A program made the translations under genes and the position numbers. From Auanema rhodensis (lineage: Eukaryota > Nematoda > Chromadorea > Rhabditida > Rhabditidae): a stretch of 64,000 nt of DNA. Every line of letters begins with the position of its first letter. The first letter of the stretch is position 1. The notes under the pieces are model-generated. The model was not told the origin of the DNA. It did no database searches and was given only the letters and a program-made list of their open reading frames with translations. Where the stretch lies: contig OZ059895.1 of the NCBI GenBank assembly GCA_964057225.1, forward strand, positions 2,480,001-2,544,000, written 5' to 3'. This document shows, piece by piece, positions 1 through 10,881 of the stretch.

Positions 1-7
1 GATGCGG

Positions 8-58
8 ATTTTTAAGCTGCGTCGATCTGTGTTATCAGATTTGCGCTAGCTTAAAAAT
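8..58. repeat. Dyad element A: long imperfect hairpin, once per monomer
   Basis: The arms ATTTTTAAGCT (8-18) and AGCTTAAAAAT (48-58) are perfect 11-bp inverted complements. Inside them GCG (19-21) pairs with CGC (44-46), leaving T47 bulged, and ATCTG (25-29) pairs with CAGAT (36-40) around the 6-base loop 30-35. One or two G-T wobbles and a mismatch lie between. The element recurs every 351 bp. Of its common substitutions, C27T keeps a G-T pair and G24A turns a wobble into A-T, whereas C20G breaks a pair. It could extrude as a cruciform or form a transcript hairpin; no function is shown by the sequence. Confidence 0.85.
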
Positions 59-75
59 GCACCGAGATATCAACT

Positions 76-97
76 GATATAAGTTCACACTTATATC
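76..97. repeat. Dyad element B: 9-bp stem with 4-base loop
   Basis: GATATAAGT (76-84) and ACTTATATC (89-97) are perfect inverted complements separated by TCAC. The GATATC palindrome at 66-71 sits just upstream and also pairs ATATC with GATAT at 76-80. Most monomers keep the element. Subtypes with T91A (for example 2458 and 6670), A82T (for example 50194) or C90A (9127, 10180) each lose one pair, and I saw no compensating change. Confidence 0.85.
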
Positions 98-247
98 CTC
101 GATTTTCACCCTGAAGAATTAATTTTTTCGTTGAATAACATTGTCCATCGTCTTTGCCTTGAAAAAAGGAATCTAAAAACATCTACTTTTTGCTAAATTA
201 TTTTGAAATGTTTGGAAAAAATTTTTGTCAAAATGTTTTTGGAAGCA

Positions 248-275
248 ATGTTGAGTGTACATGGAAACTCAACAT
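248..275. repeat. Dyad element C: 9-bp stem with 10-base loop in a conserved block
   Basis: ATGTTGAGT (248-256) and ACTCAACAT (267-275) are perfect inverted complements with a 10-base loop. An overlapping alternative pairing joins AGTGTA (254-259) with TACACT (275-280). This segment is among the least variable of the monomer. Exceptions noticed are a loop A265T in the copies at 12286, 12988 and 14041, and single stem or loop changes in the copies at 38611, 40366 and 59671. Confidence 0.85.
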
Positions 276-1261
276 ACACTAATGCATCATTTTTCAAACG
301 ATCATAACTAATTTTTGTATTAAGCGTTTCTCAATGTAGTATAGTGCATTCGATGCGAATTTTTAAGCTGCGTCGATCTGTGTTATCAGATTTGCGCTAG
401 CTTAAAAATGCACCGAGATATCAACTGATATAAGTTCACACTTATATCCTCGATTTTCACCCTGAAGAATTAATTTTTTCGTTGAATAACATTGTCCATC
501 GTCTTTGCCTTGAAAAAAGGAATCTAAAAACATCTACTTTTTGCTAAATTATTTTGAAATTTTTGGAAAAAATTTTTGTCAAGATGTTTTTGGAAGCAAT
601 GTTGAGTGTACATGGAAACTCAACATACACTAATGCATCATTTTTCAAACGATCATAACTAATTTTTGTATTAAGCGTTTCTCAATGTAGTATAGTGCAT
701 TCGATGCGAATTTTTAAGCTGCGTCGATCTGTGTTATCAGATTTGCGCTAGCTTAAAAATGCACCGAGATATCAACTGATATAAGTTCACACTTATATCC
801 TCGATTTTCACCCTGAAGAATTAATTTTTTCGTTGAATAACATTGTCCATCGTCTTTGCCTTGAAAAAAGGAATCTAAAAACATCTACTTTTTGCTAAAT
901 TATTTTGAAATTTTTGGAAAAAATTTTTGTCAAAATGTTTTTGGAAGCAATGTTGAGTGTACATGGAAACTCAACATACACTAATGCATCATTTTTCAAA
1001 CGATCATAACTAATTTTTGTATCAAGCGTTTCTCAATGTAGTATAGTGCATTCGATGCGGATTTTTAAGCTGCGTCGATCTGTGTTATCAGATTTGCGCT
1101 AGCTTAAAAATGCACCGAGATATCAACTGATATAAGTTCACACTTATATCCTCGATTTTCACCCTGAAGAATTAATTTTTTCGTTGAATAACATTGTCCA
1201 TCGTCTTTGCCTTGAAAAATGGAATCTAAAAACATCTACTTTTTGCTAAATTATCTTGAAA

Positions 1262-1273
1262 TTTTTCGAAAAA
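1262..1273. repeat. A/T palindrome TTTTTCGAAAAA at monomer positions 209-220
   Basis: This is a perfect 12-bp palindrome present in every monomer with C at position 214; the copy at 1054 is given as the example. Copies with G214 have TTTTTGGAAAAA instead and lose the central TTCGAA and its CpG. The C/G state is one of the clearest subtype markers. G214 prevails in 1-7.7 kb, 24-28.8 kb and after 62.5 kb, and C214 in most of 8-24 kb and 39-62 kb. It lies in a run of A- and T-tracts (about positions 187-240) that could be intrinsically bent. Confidence 0.8.
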
Positions 1274-2808
1274 ATTTTTGTCAAAATGTTTTTGGAAGCA
1301 ATGTTGAGTGTACATGGAAACTCAACATACACTAATGCATCATTTTTCAAACGATCATAACTAATTTTTGTATCAAACGTTTCTCAATGTAGTATAGTGC
1401 ATTCGATGCGGATTTTTAAGCTGCGTCGATCTGTGTTATCAGATTTGCGCTAGCTTAAAAATGCACCGAGATATCAACTGATATAAGTTCACACTTATAT
1501 CCTCGATTTTCACCCTGAAGAATTAATTTTTTCGTTGAATAACATTGTCCATCGTCTTTGCCTTGAAAAAAGGAATCTAAAAACATCTACTTTTTGCTAA
1601 ATTATTTTGAAATGTTTGGAAAAAATTTTTGTCAAAATGTTTTTGGAAGCAATGTTGAGTGTACATGGAAACTCAACATACACTAATGCATCATTTTTCA
1701 AACGATCATAACTAATTTTTGTATTAAGCGTTTCTCAATGTAGTATAGTGCATTCGATGCGAATTTTTAAGCTGCGTCGATCTGTGTTATCAGATTTGCG
1801 CTAGCTTAAAAATGCACCGAGATATCAACTGATATAAGTTCACACTTATATCCTCGATTTTCACCCTGAAGAATTAATTTTTTCGTTGAATAACATTGTC
1901 CATCGTCTTTGCCTTGAAAAAAGGAATCTAAAAACATCTACTTTTTGCTAAATTATTTTGAAATTTTTGGAAAAAATTTTTGTCAAGATGTTTTTGGAAG
2001 CAATGTTGAGTGTACATGGAAACTCAACATACACTAATGCATCATTTTTCAAACGATCATAACTAATTTTTGTATTAAGCGTTTCTCAATGTAGTATAGT
2101 GCATTCGATGCGAATTTTTAAGCTGCGTCGATCTGTGTTATCAGATTTGCGCTAGCTTAAAAATGCACCGAGATATCAACTGATATAAGTTCACACTTAT
2201 ATCCTCGATTTTCACCCTGAAGAATTAATTTTTTCGTTGAATAACATTGTCCATCGTCTTTGCCTTGAAAAAAGGAATCTAAAAACATCTACTTTTTGCT
2301 AAATTATTTTGAAATTTTTGGAAAAAATTTTTGTCAAAATGTTTTTGGAAGCAATGTTGAGTGTACATGGAAACTCAACATACACTAATGCATCATTTTT
2401 CAAACGATCATAACTAATTTTTGTATCAAGCGTTTCTCAATGTAGTATAGTGCATTCGATGCGGATTTTTAAGCTGCGTCGATCTGTGTTATCAGATTTG
2501 CGCTAGCTTAAAAATGCACCGAGATATCAACTGATATAAGTTCACACATATATCCTCGATTTTCACCCTGAAGAATTAATTTTTTCGTTGAATAACATTG
2601 TCCATCGTCTTTGCCTTGAAAAATGGAATCTAAAAACATCTACTTTTTGCTAAATTATCTTGAAATTTTTCGAAAAAATTTTTGTCAAAATGTTTTTGGA
2701 AGCAATGTTGAGTGTACATGGAAACTCAACATACACTAATGCATCATTTTTCAAACGATCATAACTAATTTTTGTATCAAACGTTTCTCAATGTAGTATA
2801 GTGCATTC

Positions 2809-3861
2809 GATGCGGATTTTTAAGCTGCGTCGATCTGTGTTATCAGATTTGCGCTAGCTTAAAAATGCACCGAGATATCAACTGATATAAGTTCACACTT
2901 ATATCCTCGATTTTCACCCTGAAGAATTAATTTTTTCGTTGAATAACATTGTCCATCGTCTTTGCCTTGAAAAAAGGAATCTAAAAACATCTACTTTTTG
3001 CTAAATTATTTTGAAATGTTTGGAAAAAATTTTTGTCAAAATGTTTTTGGAAGCAATGTTGAGTGTACATGGAAACTCAACATACACTAATGCATCATTT
3101 TTCAAACGATCATAACTAATTTTTGTATTAAGCGTTTCTCAATGTAGTATAGTGCATTCGATGCGAATTTTTAAGCTGCGTCGATCAGTGTTATCAGATT
3201 TGCGCTAGCTTAAAAATGCACCGAGATATCAACTGATATAAGTTCACACTTATATCCTCGATTTTCACCCTGAAGAATTAATTTTTTCGTTGAATAACAT
3301 TGTCCATCGTCTTTGCCTTGAAAAAAGGAATCTAAAAACATCTACTTTTTGCTAAATTATTTTGAAATTTTTGGAAAAAATTTTTGTCAAAATGTTTTTG
3401 GAAGCAATGTTGAGTGTACATGGAAACTCAACATACACTAATGCATCATTTTTCAAACGATCATAACTAATTTTTGTATCAAGCGTTTCTCAATGTAGTA
3501 TAGTGCATTCGATGCGGATTTTTAAGCTGCGTCGATCTGTGTTATCAGATTTGCGCTAGCTTAAAAATGCACCGAGATATCAACTGATATAAGTTCACAC
3601 ATATATCCTCGATTTTCACCCTGAAGAATTAATTTTTTCGTTGAATAACATTGTCCATCGTCTTTGCCTTGAAAAATGGAATCTAAAAACATCTACTTTT
3701 TGCTAAATTATCTTGAAATTTTTCGAAAAAATTTTTGTCAAAATGTTTTTGGAAGCAATGTTGAGTGTACATGGAAACTCAACATACACTAATGCATCAT
3801 TTTTCAAACGATCATAACTAATTTTTGTATCAAACGTTTCTCAATGTAGTATAGTGCATTC
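2809..3861 (+). repeat. Shortened HOR unit ACD (subtype B lost)
   Basis: Three monomers replace the usual four. The C-type monomer at 3160 carries a private T28A change (GATCAGTG instead of GATCTGTG) that is otherwise seen only in the second shortened unit at 7021-8073. Loss of exactly one monomer with the 351-bp phase intact is the expected product of unequal exchange between neighbouring B and C copies. Confidence 0.88.
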
Positions 3862-5265
3862 GATGCGGATTTTTAAGCTGCGTCGATCTGTGTTATCAGA
3901 TTTGCGCTAGCTTAAAAATGCACCGAGATATCAACTGATATAAGTTCACACTTATATCCTCGATTTTCACCCTGAAGAATTAATTTTTTCGTTGAATAAC
4001 ATTGTCCATCGTCTTTGCCTTAAAAAAAGGAATCTAAAAACATCTACTTTTTGCTAAATTATTTTGAAATGTTTGGAAAAAATTTTTGTCAAAATGTTTT
4101 TGGAAGCAATGTTGAGTGTACATGGAAACTCAACATACACTAATGCATCATTTTTCAAACGATCATAACTAATTTTTGTATTAAGCGTTTCTCAATGTAG
4201 TATAGTGCATTCGATGCGAATTTTTAAGCTGCGTCGATCTGTGTTATCAGATTTGCGCTAGCTTAAAAATGCACCGAGATATCAACTGATATAAGTTCAC
4301 ACTTATATCCTCGATTTTCACCCTGAAGAATTAATTTTTTCGTTGAATAACATTGTCCATCGTCTTTGCCTTGAAAAAAGGAATCTAAAAACATCTACTT
4401 TTTGCTAAATTATTTTGAAATTTTTGGAAAAAATTTTTGTCAAGATGTTTTTGGAAGCAATGTTGAGTGTACATGGAAACTCAACATACACTAATGCATC
4501 ATTTTTCAAACGATCATAACTAATTTTTGTATTAAGCGTTTCTCAATGTAGTATAGTGCATTCGATGCGAATTTTTAAGCTGCGTCGATCTGTGTTATCA
4601 GATTTGCGCTAGCTTAAAAATGCACCGAGATATCAACTGATATAAGTTCACACTTATATCCTCGATTTTCACCCTGAAGAATTAATTTTTTCGTTGAATA
4701 ACATTGTCCATCGTCTTTGCCTTGAAAAAAGGAATCTAAAAACATCTACTTTTTGCTAAATTATTTTGAAATTTTTGGAAAAAATTTTTGTCAAAATGTT
4801 TTTGGAAGCAATGTTGAGTGTACATGGAAACTCAACATACACTAATGCATCATTTTTCAAACGATCATAACTAATTTTTGTATCAAGCGTTTCTCAATGT
4901 AGTATAGTGCATTCGATGCGGATTTTTAAGCTGCGTCGATCTGTGTTATCAGATTTGCGCTAGCTTAAAAATGCACCGAGATATCAACTGATATAAGTTC
5001 ACACATATATCCTCGATTTTCACCCTGAAGAATTAATTTTTTCGTTGAATAACATTGTCCATCGTCTTTGCCTTGAAAAATGGAATCTAAAAACATCTAC
5101 TTTTTGCTAAATTATCTTGAAATTTTTCGAAAAAATTTTTGTCAAAATGTTTTTGGAAGCAATGTTGAGTGTACATGGAAACTCAACATACACTAATGCA
5201 TCATTTTTCAAACGATCATAACTAATTTTTGTATCAAACGTTTCTCAATGTAGTATAGTGCATTC

Positions 5266-7020
5266 GATGCGGATTTTTAAGCTGCGTCGATCTGTGTTAT
5301 CAGATTTGCGCTAGCTTAAAAATGCACCGAGATATCAACTGATATAAGTTCACACTTATATCCTCGATTTTCACCCTGAAGAATTAATTTTTTCGTTGAA
5401 TAACATTGTCCATCGTCTTTGCCTTAAAAAAAGGAATCTAAAAACATCTACTTTTTGCTAAATTATTTTGAAATGTTTGGAAAAAATTTTTGTCAAAATG
5501 TTTTTGGAAGCAATGTTGAGTGTACATGGAAACTCAACATACACTAATGCATCATTTTTCAAACGATCATAACTAATTTTTGTATTAAGCGTTTCTCAAT
5601 GTAGTATAGTGCATTCGATGCGAATTTTTAAGCTGCGTCGATCTGTGTTATCAGATTTGCGCTAGCTTAAAAATGCACCGAGATATCAACTGATATAAGT
5701 TCACACTTATATCCTCGATTTTCACCCTGAAGAATTAATTTTTTCGTTGAATAACATTGTCCATCGTCTTTGCCTTGAAAAAAGGAATCTAAAAACATCT
5801 ACTTTTTGCTAAATTATTTTGAAATTTTTGGAAAAAATTTTTGTCAAGATGTTTTTGGAAGCAATGTTGAGTGTACATGGAAACTCAACATACACTAATG
5901 CATCATTTTTCAAACGATCATAACTAATTTTTGTATTAAGCGTTTCTCAATGTAGTATAGTGCATTCGATGCGAATTTTTAAGCTGCGTCGATCTGTGTT
6001 ATCAGATTTGCGCTAGCTTAAAAATGCACCGAGATATCAACTGATATAAGTTCACACTTATATCCTCGATTTTCACCCTGAAGAATTAATTTTTTCGTTG
6101 AATAACATTGTCCATCGTCTTTGCCTTGAAAAAAGGAATCTAAAAACATCTACTTTTTGCTAAATTATTTTGAAATTTTTGGAAAAAATTTTTGTCAAGA
6201 TGTTTTTGGAAGCAATGTTGAGTGTACATGGAAACTCAACATACACTAATGCATCATTTTTCAAACGATCATAACTAATTTTTGTATTAAGCGTTTCTCA
6301 ATGTAGTATAGTGCATTCGATGCGAATTTTTAAGCTGCGTCGATCTGTGTTATCAGATTTGCGCTAGCTTAAAAATGCACCGAGATATCAACTGATATAA
6401 GTTCACACTTATATCCTCGATTTTCACCCTGAAGAATTAATTTTTTCGTTGAATAACATTGTCCATCGTCTTTGCCTTGAAAAAAGGAATCTAAAAACAT
6501 CTACTTTTTGCTAAATTATTTTGAAATTTTTGGAAAAAATTTTTGTCAAAATGTTTTTGGAAGCAATGTTGAGTGTACATGGAAACTCAACATACACTAA
6601 TGCATCATTTTTCAAACGATCATAACTAATTTTTGTATCAAGCGTTTCTCAATGTAGTATAGTGCATTCGATGCGGATTTTTAAGCTGCGTCGATCTGTG
6701 TTATCAGATTTGCGCTAGCTTAAAAATGCACCGAGATATCAACTGATATAAGTTCACACATATATCCTCGATTTTCACCCTGAAGAATTAATTTTTTCGT
6801 TGAATAACATTGTCCATCGTCTTTGCCTTGAAAAATGGAATCTAAAAACATCTACTTTTTGCTAAATTATCTTGAAATTTTTCGAAAAAATTTTTGTCAA
6901 AATGTTTTTGGAAGCAATGTTGAGTGTACATGGAAACTCAACATACACTAATGCATCATTTTTCAAACGATCATAACTAATTTTTGTATCAAACGTTTCT
7001 CAATGTAGTATAGTGCATTC
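5266..7020 (+). repeat. Lengthened HOR unit ABBCD (subtype B doubled)
   Basis: Five monomers are present: A at 5266, B at 5617, a second B at 5968, C at 6319 and D at 6670. Both B copies have A7, G232 and T321. This is the reciprocal class of event to the B loss in the ACD units. Confidence 0.88.
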
Positions 7021-8073
7021 GATGCGGATTTTTAAGCTGCGTCGATCTGTGTTATCAGATTTGCGCTAGCTTAAAAATGCACCGAGATATCAACTGATAT
7101 AAGTTCACACTTATATCCTCGATTTTCACCCTGAAGAATTAATTTTTTCGTTGAATAACATTGTCCATCGTCTTTGCCTTGAAAAAAGGAATCTAAAAAC
7201 ATCTACTTTTTGCTAAATTATTTTGAAATGTTTGGAAAAAATTTTTGTCAAAATGTTTTTGGAAGCAATGTTGAGTGTACATGGAAACTCAACATACACT
7301 AATGCATCATTTTTCAAACGATCATAACTAATTTTTGTATTAAGCGTTTCTCAATGTAGTATAGTGCATTCGATGCGAATTTTTAAGCTGCGTCGATCAG
7401 TGTTATCAGATTTGCGCTAGCTTAAAAATGCACCGAGATATCAACTGATATAAGTTCACACTTATATCCTCGATTTTCACCCTGAAGAATTAATTTTTTC
7501 GTTGAATAACATTGTCCATCGTCTTTGCCTTGAAAAAAGGAATCTAAAAACATCTACTTTTTGCTAAATTATTTTGAAATTTTTGGAAAAAATTTTTGTC
7601 AAAATGTTTTTGGAAGCAATGTTGAGTGTACATGGAAACTCAACATACACTAATGCATCATTTTTCAAACGATCATAACTAATTTTTGTATCAAGCGTTT
7701 CTCAATGTAGTATAGTGCATTCGATGCGGATTTTTAAGCTGCGTCGATCTGTGTTATCAGATTTGCGCTAGCTTAAAAATGCACCGAGATATCAACTGAT
7801 ATAAGTTCACACATATATCCTCGATTTTCACCCTGAAGAATTAATTTTTTCGTTGAATAACATTGTCCATCGTCTTTGCCTTGAAAAATGGAATCTAAAA
7901 ACATCTACTTTTTGCTAAATTATCTTGAAATTTTTCGAAAAAATTTTTGTCAAAATGTTTTTGGAAGCAATGTTGAGTGTACATGGAAACTCAACATACA
8001 CTAATGCATCATTTTTCAAACGATCATAACTAATTTTTGTATCAAACGTTTCTCAATGTAGTATAGTGCATTC
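7021..8073 (+). repeat. Second shortened HOR unit ACD
   Basis: The monomers are A at 7021, C at 7372 with the same private T28A change as the copy at 3160, and D at 7723. It appears to be a copy of the 2809-3861 unit rather than an independent deletion. It ends zone 1; the next monomer (8074) belongs to another family. Confidence 0.88.
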
Positions 8074-10881
8074 GATGCGGATTTTGAAGCTGCGTCGATC
8101 TGTGTTATCAGATTTGCGCTAGCTTAAAAATGCACCGAGATATCAACTGATATAAGTTCACACTTATATCCTCGATTTTCACCCTGAAGAATTAATTTTT
8201 TCGTTGAATAACATTGTCCATCGTCTTTGCCTTGACAAATGGAATCTAAAAACATCTACTTTTTGCTAAATTATTTTGAAATTTTTCGAAAAAATTTTTG
8301 TCAAAATGTTTTTGGAAGCAATGTTGAGTGTACATGGAAACTCAACATACACTAATGCATCATTTTTCAAACAATCATAACCAATTTGTGTATTAAGCGT
8401 TTCTCAATGTAGTATAGTGCATTCGATGCGGATTTTTAAGCTGCGTCGATCTGTGTTATCAGATTTGCGCTAGCTTGAAAATGCACCGAGATATCAACTG
8501 ATATAAGTTCACACTTATATCCTCGATTTTCACCCTGAAGAATTGATTTTTTCGTTGAATAACATTGTCTATCGTCTTTGCCTTGAAAAAAGAAATCTAA
8601 AAACATCTACTTTTTGCTAAATTATTCTGAAATTTTTGGAAAAAATTTTTGTCAAAATGTTTTTGGAAGCAATGTTGAGTGTACATGGAAACTCAACATA
8701 CACTAATGCATCATTTTTCAAACGATCATAACTAATTTTTGTATCAAGCGTTTCTCAATGTAGTATAGTGCATTCGATGCGGATTTTTAAGCTGCGTCGA
8801 TCTGTGTTATCAGATTTGGGCTAGCTTAAAAATGCACCGAGATATCAACTGATATAAGTTCACACTTATATCCTCGATTTTCACCCTGAAGAATTAATTT
8901 TTTTGTTGAATAACATTGTCCATCGTCTTTGCCTTGAAAAAAGGAATCTAAAAACATCTACTTTTTGCTAAATTATTCTGAAATTTTTCGAAAAAATTTT
9001 TGTCAAAATGTTTTTGGAAGCAATGTTGAGTGTACATGGAAACTCAACATACACTAATGCATCATTTTTCAAACGATCATAACTAATTTTTGTATCAAAC
9101 GTTTCTCAATGTAGTATAGTGCATTCGATGCGGATTTTTAAGCTGCGTCGATCTGTGTTATCAGATTTGCGCTAGCTTAAAAATGCACCGAGATATCAAC
9201 TGATATAAGTTCACAATTATATCCTCGATTTTCACCCTGAAGAATTAATTTTTTCGTTGAATAACATTGTCCATCGTCTTTGCCTTGAAAAAAGGAATCT
9301 AAAAACATCTACTTTTTGCTAAATTATTTTGAAATTTTTGGAAAAAATTTTTGCCAAAATGTTTTTGGAAGCAATGTTGAGTGTACATGGAAACTCAACA
9401 TACACTAATGCATCATTTTTCAAACGATCATAACTAATTTTTGTATTAAGCGTTTCTCAATGTAGTATAGTGCATTCGATGCGGATTTTTAAGCTGCGTC
9501 GATCTGTGTTATCAGATTTGCGCTAGCTTGAAAATGCACCGAGATATCAACTGATATAAGTTCACACTTATATCCTCGATTTTCACCCTGAAGAATTGAT
9601 TTTTTCGTTGAATAACATTGTCTATCGTCTTTGCCTTGAAAAATGGAATCTAAAAACATCTACTATTTGCTAAATTATTTTGAAATTTTTCGAAAAAATT
9701 TTTGTCAAAATGTTTTTGGAAGCAATGTTGAGTGTACATGGAAACTCAACATACACTAATGCATCATTTTTCAAACGATCATAACTAATTTTTGTATCAA
9801 GCGTTTCTCAATGTAGTATAGTGCATTCGATGCAGATTTTTAAGCTGCGTCGATCTGTGTTATCAGATTTGGGCTAGCTTAAAAATGCACCGAGATATCA
9901 ACTGATATAAGTTCACACTTATATCCTCGATTTTCACCCTGAAGAATTAATTTTTTCGTTGAATAACATTGTCCATCGTCTTTGCCTTGAAAAATGGAAT
10001 CTAAAAACATCTACTTTTTGCTAAATTATTTTGAAATTTTTCGAAAAAATTTTTGTCAAAATGTTTTTGGAAGCAATGTTGAGTGTACATGGAAACTCAA
10101 CATACACTAATGCATCATTTTTCAAACGATCATAACTAATTTTTGTATCAAACGTTTCTCAATGTAGTATAGTGCATTCGATGCGGATTTTTAAGCTGCG
10201 TCGATCTGTGTTATCAGATTTGCGCTAGCTTAAAAATGCACCGAGATATCAACTGATATAAGTTCACAATTATATCCTCGATTTTCACCCTGAAGAATTA
10301 ATTTTTTCGTTGAATAACATTGTCCATCGTCTTTGCCTTGAAAAAAGGAATCTAAAAACATCTACTTTTTGCTAAATTATTTTGAAATTTTTGGAAAAAA
10401 TTTTTGCCAAAATGTTTTTGGAAGCAATGTTGAGTGTACATGGAAACTCAACATACACTAATGCATCATTTTTCAAACGATCATAACTAATTTTTGTATT
10501 AAGCGTTTCTCAATGTAGTATAGTGCATTCGATGCGAATTTTTAAGCTGCGTCGATCTGTGTTATCAGATTTGCGCTAGCTTAAAAATGCACCGAGATAT
10601 CAACTGATATAAGTTCACACTTATATCCTCGATTTTCACCCTGAAGAATTAATTTTTTCGTTGAATAACATTGTCCATCGTCTTTGCCTTGAAAAAAGGA
10701 ATCTAAAAACATCTACTTTTTGCTAAATTATTTTGAAATTTTTGGAAAAAATTTTTGTCAAAATGTTTTTGGAAGCAATGTTGAGTGTACATGGAAACTC
10801 AACATACACTAATGCATCATTTTTCAAACGATCATAACTAATTTTTGTATTAAGCGTTTCTCAATGTAGTATAGTGCATTC
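8074..10881 (+). repeat. Zone 2a: mixed monomers with trimer-like spacing
   Basis: There are eight monomers. Copies at 8425 and 9478 share A53G, A121G and C146T. Copies at 8776 and 9829 share C44G (GGGCTAG) and A324. Copies at 9127 and 10180 share C90A and T228C. Each pair is 1053 bp apart, so the local period is three monomers. The first copy (8074) has a private T-to-G at about position 12 and the CAATCATAACC variant typical of later zone 2 units. This looks like an older or edge part of the trimer HOR that follows. Confidence 0.8.

Larger units (their letters stand above)
1..351 (+). repeat. Reference satellite monomer (copy 1) and its variable positions
   Basis: This copy sets the monomer numbering used here; the start point is arbitrary. 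Main diagnostic substitutions, by monomer position: G6A, G7A, C20G, G24A, C27T, G31C, A53G, T91A, G116C, T120C, A121G, A138G, A140G, C146T, C149T, T155C, A167T, G168A, G169A, A175G, T182A, T189C, G/C at 214, T228C, A232G, A281T, A296G, G300A, T321C, G324A, C332T, A333G and T350C. Sites present in most copies include GCTAGC (45-50), GATATC (66-71), TGTACA (256-261) and ATGCAT (282-287, lost in A281T copies only at its edge context). A copy counted at 62479 has 109 G+C and 11 CpG in 351 bases. Confidence 0.97.
1..8073 (+). repeat. Zone 1: 4-monomer higher-order repeat (1404 bp)
   Basis: There are 23 monomers of four subtypes. A has G7, a G for T at about 210, and T321. B has A7 and G232. C has A7, A232 and C321. 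D has T167, C214, C for T in the ATTATCTTG context, and A324. Unit order is ABCD (1-1404), ABCD (1405-2808), ACD (2809-3861), ABCD (3862-5265), ABBCD (5266-7020) and ACD (7021-8073). Subtypes match closely between units, with few private changes: T91A in all D copies but the first, and G161A in the A copies at 3862 and 5266. The zone probably continues to the left of the window. Confidence 0.93.

Noticed and set aside
8-58. Dyad element A as a bacterial-type intrinsic terminator (stem followed by A/T run)
   Set aside because: It recurs every 351 bp with no gene upstream, and the stem itself is AT-rich with an A-run inside the arm. The context is eukaryotic satellite.
127-143. CENP-B-box-like sequence (TTCGTTGAATAACATTG) once per monomer
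   Set aside because: The first seven bases match the TTCGTTG start of the mammalian CENP-B box, but the essential CGGG core is missing. Positions 138, 140 and 146 in and beside it vary freely between subtypes, so I treat it as chance resemblance.
1-351. Monomer as a dimer of two related halves of about 175 bp
   Set aside because: Comparing the first and second halves by eye shows only shared A/T tracts and no sustained similarity.
1-351. Assignment to the Drosophila 1.688 (359-bp) satellite family or another named insect satellite
   Set aside because: Unit length and AT content are similar, and a short CTTTTTGC-like stretch resembles it, but I cannot see extended homology. A database search with the monomer would decide.
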